DNA from: Bugula neritina
Taxonomy: Eukaryota; Bryozoa; Gymnolaemata; Cheilostomatida; Bugulidae
Assembly (NCBI GenBank): GCA_964035545.1
Contig: OZ037771.1
Location: 13,582,980-13,646,979 of the forward strand
Length of the DNA: 64,000 nucleotides
Reading direction: 5' to 3'
The notes beneath the pieces were generated by a model. The model worked only from the letters and a program-made list of their open reading frames with translations. It was not told the DNA's origin and did not search any database. Shown here one piece after another: positions 60,301-64,000 of the stretch. Positions within the stretch are counted from its first letter, which is position 1. Every line of letters starts with the position of its first letter. Made by a program: the position numbers and the translations under genes.

Positions 60301-63300
60301 TTATGCAAACAAATGTCAAGTTTCTACTGTAGAGAAGCTCCAACAAACTATTGCATAATCTTTGAATGAGCGCCAATTTAAAAGCTTATCAGGTAATTCA
60401 AATAAACAAGCAGAAACTAACCCCAGTTTGGCTAAAATCAATTTAATAAAATCTAATACTCTGATAGTAAATGTACAGCTCAGTAAGAAATTTGAATAAA
60501 CATTTTTTGTAAACCCAGCAGTGCTTCATACCTTTGACGGTGACGTAGAACACACAAGCTGCAGATCTGTATGTAGTCTCCAGTCTGTAAAACCCTTCAG
60601 GGAGTTCCGCCACATGACCGTCTGTCAACTCTACCTCCACTGTCAGCTGGTCGGGTAGCAGCATGGTTGTGATGTTCCTGTGGGGGCAGGGTAAGTTGTC
60701 ACCTACAATGGTAGAACACAACTCCTCATAATGCACACATTTTTTACTAATGGTGTAGTAAGAGTTTGGTGAAATACACAATATTACATAATGCATTACA
60801 TAATATATTAGGCATTCATATTTTATAAATAAAGCTGCTTTTAGGTGTCTTTACTTTAAAGAGTTTAGTAAAAATTATATTTGCTGGTTGCCTTGCATTG
60901 TAAAGCTTACCAATTAAAATTATTATCTTTTGGCCACTGCATCAGCATAATTTTAGAATACAGCAAAATTAATAAATCACTACACTTTTAGCCTCTAACT
61001 ATTATTTTGCAGGTTTGACAAGAAAGTGCAAATAAAACTTTTAAATTTTATTATTTCAGCTGCCTTTCTCCAGTATTGTAATTTGCTTTAAAGTTCTCAA
61101 AAGCATCAGCTATTCATGTATTTTTATTATTCAGTTATAAATTTTAGCAGATTGGATTTTAATCAAAGTTTAGTAAAGTTATGAAAGAAAAACTATATTT
61201 TCACAAAAGTACAAATGCACCTTTAAGGGTTTTAAGATGTGGCCACTTTTGGATATGCAGAATGAAGGATAGAAAGACAAATCCAATAAAAAGGATTTTT
61301 GAATAATAATAAATTCTAAGAATTTATAACAGCGTCAATCATATTATTAGGTGTAGGGGAGGGGCATATACTAAAGGTTACCACACAACTTATTTCTGTC
61401 TGCTATATAGATGTTATGCAACAAGTACATAAGTCTCTCAGCTTGTAACTAGAAAATTACAGTAGTTGAGCTCAGAATTTGCGGAGTAGGTTATAAAGGC
61501 TACCTAAAGCATCAATGAAAATATTAAAAGGAGAAACAGCTGCAATATTGGCTGCTCAAACTTACAATTTACGTACACATAAGTTTATTTTATTGGGCGT
61601 AATGTAAGCCTCAACTTACCGTGTGTTTCTGATATATGGAGGGCTTGTAGTCAGAATTATTCTTTATAGTATTTCAAAAAATTATATTTGTCTATTGAAT
61701 TTAGTTAAATTACATTAATTATAACTTTGCATAAAGTATATTTGTCAATGAATCTCAACTTTTCAACTTAATGTTGCACAGTCAAAGTGGTGAGTTTAGA
61801 CACATCACACAAGCAAATCTAGACAACTATAATAGTGAATTTGATAAAATTATATACTAGTAATTTGGCTATTACTACTTCTGGCTACAAGTAAACAAGA
61901 GAATGCAAATCTCAAAATTATTATGGGTTTGGAGATTGGTTGCTGTTAAATGCCTTATGAATAAAGGCTGGAATGCAGTCATATCCCATAGCTATAAGTG
62001 ATACCAATTAAAAATATAAATAACTTTTAACACATCACGTACCTGTCAGTTTGTATATAGAAGTAGTTAGCCCCACATAAATAGCATTGTCAACCACCAA
62101 GATGGAATTTGGTGTACTTTGAAATTCACTCCCATCGTAACATTGTATCTCTCCATAGAAACATACCGGAAGCACTTTTTTACCAGTAGTATCAATCAAC
62201 CTGAGTCTTCTCTCTCCATAATCAACCACCACAAAAAGGTCCTTTTGAATTGCTTTGATCTCATTGAGATAGGATAATTCAGCTATCTCAAAATCACCAT
62301 TCAAATTACCTGGATACGTTTCACCGACTAGCTTCTTGTTGGTGATATTACCAGTGAAAGACCAGCTGAGTTGAGAAATGTAGTAATAATGATTAGCTAC
62401 AAGCAGCTGATCTCCTGCCCAGGCCATACCTCTTGGTTGGCTCAAACCAGATTGTATGATTGTAGTTACAACTCCAGTCTCAATATCTACGGATCTAACG
62501 GCATTGTTCGTGTCATCTGTTACCAAAAGCTTTCCTGGATTTCTGGCATCTAATAGCAGTTCTCTTGGACCACCAAAGCGAGCAACACCTACTGGTCCAT
62601 CAGCAAAACCTCTGGAATTATAAGTTCCCGCCAGCAATCGAATGGTTGTAGTATTTCTTTCCAGTATTTTTATGCATCCTTTGTCATATTCGGTGATGGC
62701 TAGATGGGTTCTGTTAATTTGTGTAAAGCTAGTAGCAAAGATTAACTGAATGATGATTTCATTACTTGTGCCGTCTGTGGATATCAGGTGAGGCCACGAA
62801 CTGACTAAGATACTTCTGCAGTCGTCCTTGAAGAGGTCAACTTCCATATGATCAACTGCATAGTTCATTGTCGTGTACAAGTTATAATTGTTGAAAGTCA
62901 CACTGAAATATTTATTCATTATTATGCATTTTCAGATTAATTACTAAGAAAAGCTTTTTAAAGGTATGTAATATGGTCATTGAAAGAGAAAGCAGGCTTG
63001 GTCCAGCGGTTAAAGCACTTACTTGCCTGGCAAACGCAAGGTTAGTGGTTTGATTAGTACTATAACAATCATGATACTATACAGGAAGAGCATTCAGACA
63101 TATTTGCAATGGTAATAAGATTTCATTTGTAATTAAAAAAGAAAATTGGTTTTTATCTGGGGCATTCACAGGAATGGTGACTATTGTAAAAATTTTGCCC
63201 CTGCCAGGATTTGAACCACAGACCTCTGGCTTGCAAACAAGTGTGCTTAACCATTACACCACAAGGGCAGCTAGGTTAACTCAGCACTACAACTTTAAAA

Positions 63301-63774
63301 CTGGACAAATTTTTAAAGTATATTGATCATCAAAATGGCTCCAGTTTATTTTACATCTGTTGTCAAAAGTTTTAGAATCTACTGTGTGTATAGAATATAA
63401 ACTCAAACTGATATGCACCAGTACTTGCAGTATTATGACATTGCATGGTCTTATTTTAGACTTTAAAAACACAACAGCTAATGGTTCTAAGACCTGTTTC
63501 AAGATATTGAGATTTGAGAATGCCAGGGAATATTATTTATTTTAGAATTTAGATAATCTAACACTCACTCTTTATGATAAATAATAACTCACCCAGTTTC
63601 CTGGTCAGATGTTATCTGCATTGGACAACCAAGTGCAATCTGGAAACAAACACAAATTGATCATATATAGCATGCAAGTTGTGTATTAAGAATATTTCAA
63701 AATGTATTAATATTAGTTAATTTATAATAAATTATAATTGTACTTACTGCTATGAATAACCAATAGTTCGTCAT
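57362..63774 (-). CDS. Gene I: secreted NHL protein with two HYR-like modules and a truncated last exon (8 exons, 571 aa)
   Basis: Exons in transcript order: 63748-63774, 63593-63639, 62043-62902, 60532-60702, 59308-59517, 58552-58695, 58021-58219, 57362-57419. MTNYWLFIA plus IALGCPMQITSDQE is the signal region. Residues about 25-311 are the NHL propeller (FTQINRTHLAITE, FADGPVGVARFGGPREL, KLLVTDDTNNAVRSVDI), but the family-invariant Cys of LAGTCG is Tyr here (LAGTYNSRG). Module 1 is 311-368 (CPHRNITTMLLPDQ); module 2 is 368-438, with a Ser/Thr-rich leader before CPNMNKTYYLP. The C-terminal region has LVFNAQYFMDCNI, RSHQFQSICG, GILSLHWPTN. The last exon (IIQARMDHLEQAVTLVLQ) ends at TAG just before the position of the first conserved Cys. 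It may be functional with a shortened tail or in early decay. Confidence 0.8.
59165..59225 (+). mobile_element. tRNA-like element fragment in a gene I intron
   Basis: CCCTGTGGTGTAATGGCAAG, then GGTTTGAGGCTCAATTCCCA. A shortened member of the tRNA-like family that lacks most of the anticodon arm. Confidence 0.45.
62985..63180 (+). mobile_element. tRNA-derived SINE, copy 7, in intron 2 of gene I
   Basis: Head GCTTGGTCCAGCGGTTAAAG with a B-box-like TTAGTGGTTTGATTAGTAC. The body has GGAAGAGCATTCAGACATAT. The tail is GGGGCATTCACAGGAATGG. It abuts the inverted tRNA-like element at 63185. Confidence 0.6.
63185..63300 (-). mobile_element. tRNA-like element, best-preserved copy
   Basis: On the - strand: GTAGTGCTGAGTTAACCTAG, CTGCCCTTGTGGTGTAATGG, CACTTGTTTGCAAGCCAGAG, CTGTGGTTCAAATCCTGGCA and GGGGC. 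Acceptor (GCCCTTG/CAGGGGC region) and T arms are intact. The anticodon arm is non-canonical. Confidence 0.55.
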
Positions 63775-64000
63775 TTTCTCTCTCAGTAAACTAGCCTGCT
63801 TTAGTAGGAGCTAGAATAACTAGTCTCTTCACGCCTCTAAGCTTTGGGTGAAGTGAAAGGTATAATTACATGCACTGACATACTTACAGCTTAGGGGTAC
63901 TGCGTAGTCCATAGCTCGGATTCTTTGTAAAAGCCAGATGTTAGTAAATATATTTGATGCCCAAAGGCTATTTTTTCGCTGTTGAAAAGCCAGAAAACCA
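63775..64000. other. Upstream region of gene I
   Basis: Promoter side of the last complete gene in the window. No exon is supported. The array may continue beyond the window edge. Confidence 0.45.
63858..63873. promoter_or_regulatory. Motif shared with the gene C upstream region
   Basis: AGGTATAATTACATGC, about 85 nt above the gene I ATG, matches the element at 24691 except for one extra TA there. Confidence 0.3.

Overview
This is an AT-rich animal genomic window with spliced genes (short exons, GT-AG introns mostly a few hundred bases long), tRNA-derived SINEs, MITE-like elements and many TA-rich microsatellites. Secreted proteins built from an NHL beta-propeller and hyalin-repeat-like (HYR-like) modules, beside a nucleotidyltransferase-TPR gene, suggest a marine invertebrate. 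A sponge is my best guess, but the sequence does not prove it. Nothing bacterial or viral was recognised.

Layout. (1) 403-6374, + strand: a two-exon gene for a 1207-residue cytoplasmic-looking protein with a DUF294/PII-uridylyltransferase-like nucleotidyltransferase motif and a homogeneous run of seven 42-residue TPRs. (2) 6375-10373: intergenic, with two types of MITE and a tRNA-like element. (3) 10374-63774: a tandem array of nine paralogous genes, called A to I here. A and B are on the + strand; C to I are head-to-tail on the - strand and converge on B. I reconstructed all nine exon by exon. Every model stays open across all junctions, and every coding length is a multiple of three.

Family plan: a 24-33 nt first exon and a 41-53 nt second exon together encode the signal peptide. 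One large exon of about 840-870 nt encodes an NHL-type beta-propeller. Next come zero to four symmetric phase 1-1 exons, each encoding one HYR-like module of about 57-70 residues with two Cys and usually an N-glycosylation sequon. The protein ends in a conserved Cys-rich C-terminal region made of three exons (two in A and B). No transmembrane segment was seen, so the products are predicted to be secreted. HYR-like counts are A 0, B 0, C 1, D 2, E 2, F 2, G 2, H 4 and I 2; D has no NHL exon at all. The C-terminal region does not match any domain I recognise.

The array shows ongoing birth and remodelling: a recent exon duplication in H, loss of the propeller in D, a premature stop in the last exon of I, a 21-bp in-exon duplication in G, and loss of the last exon and all HYR-like exons in A and B. 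Its introns hold SINEs with a tRNA head, a 777-bp CACTA-like non-autonomous transposon, several MITEs and long microsatellites.
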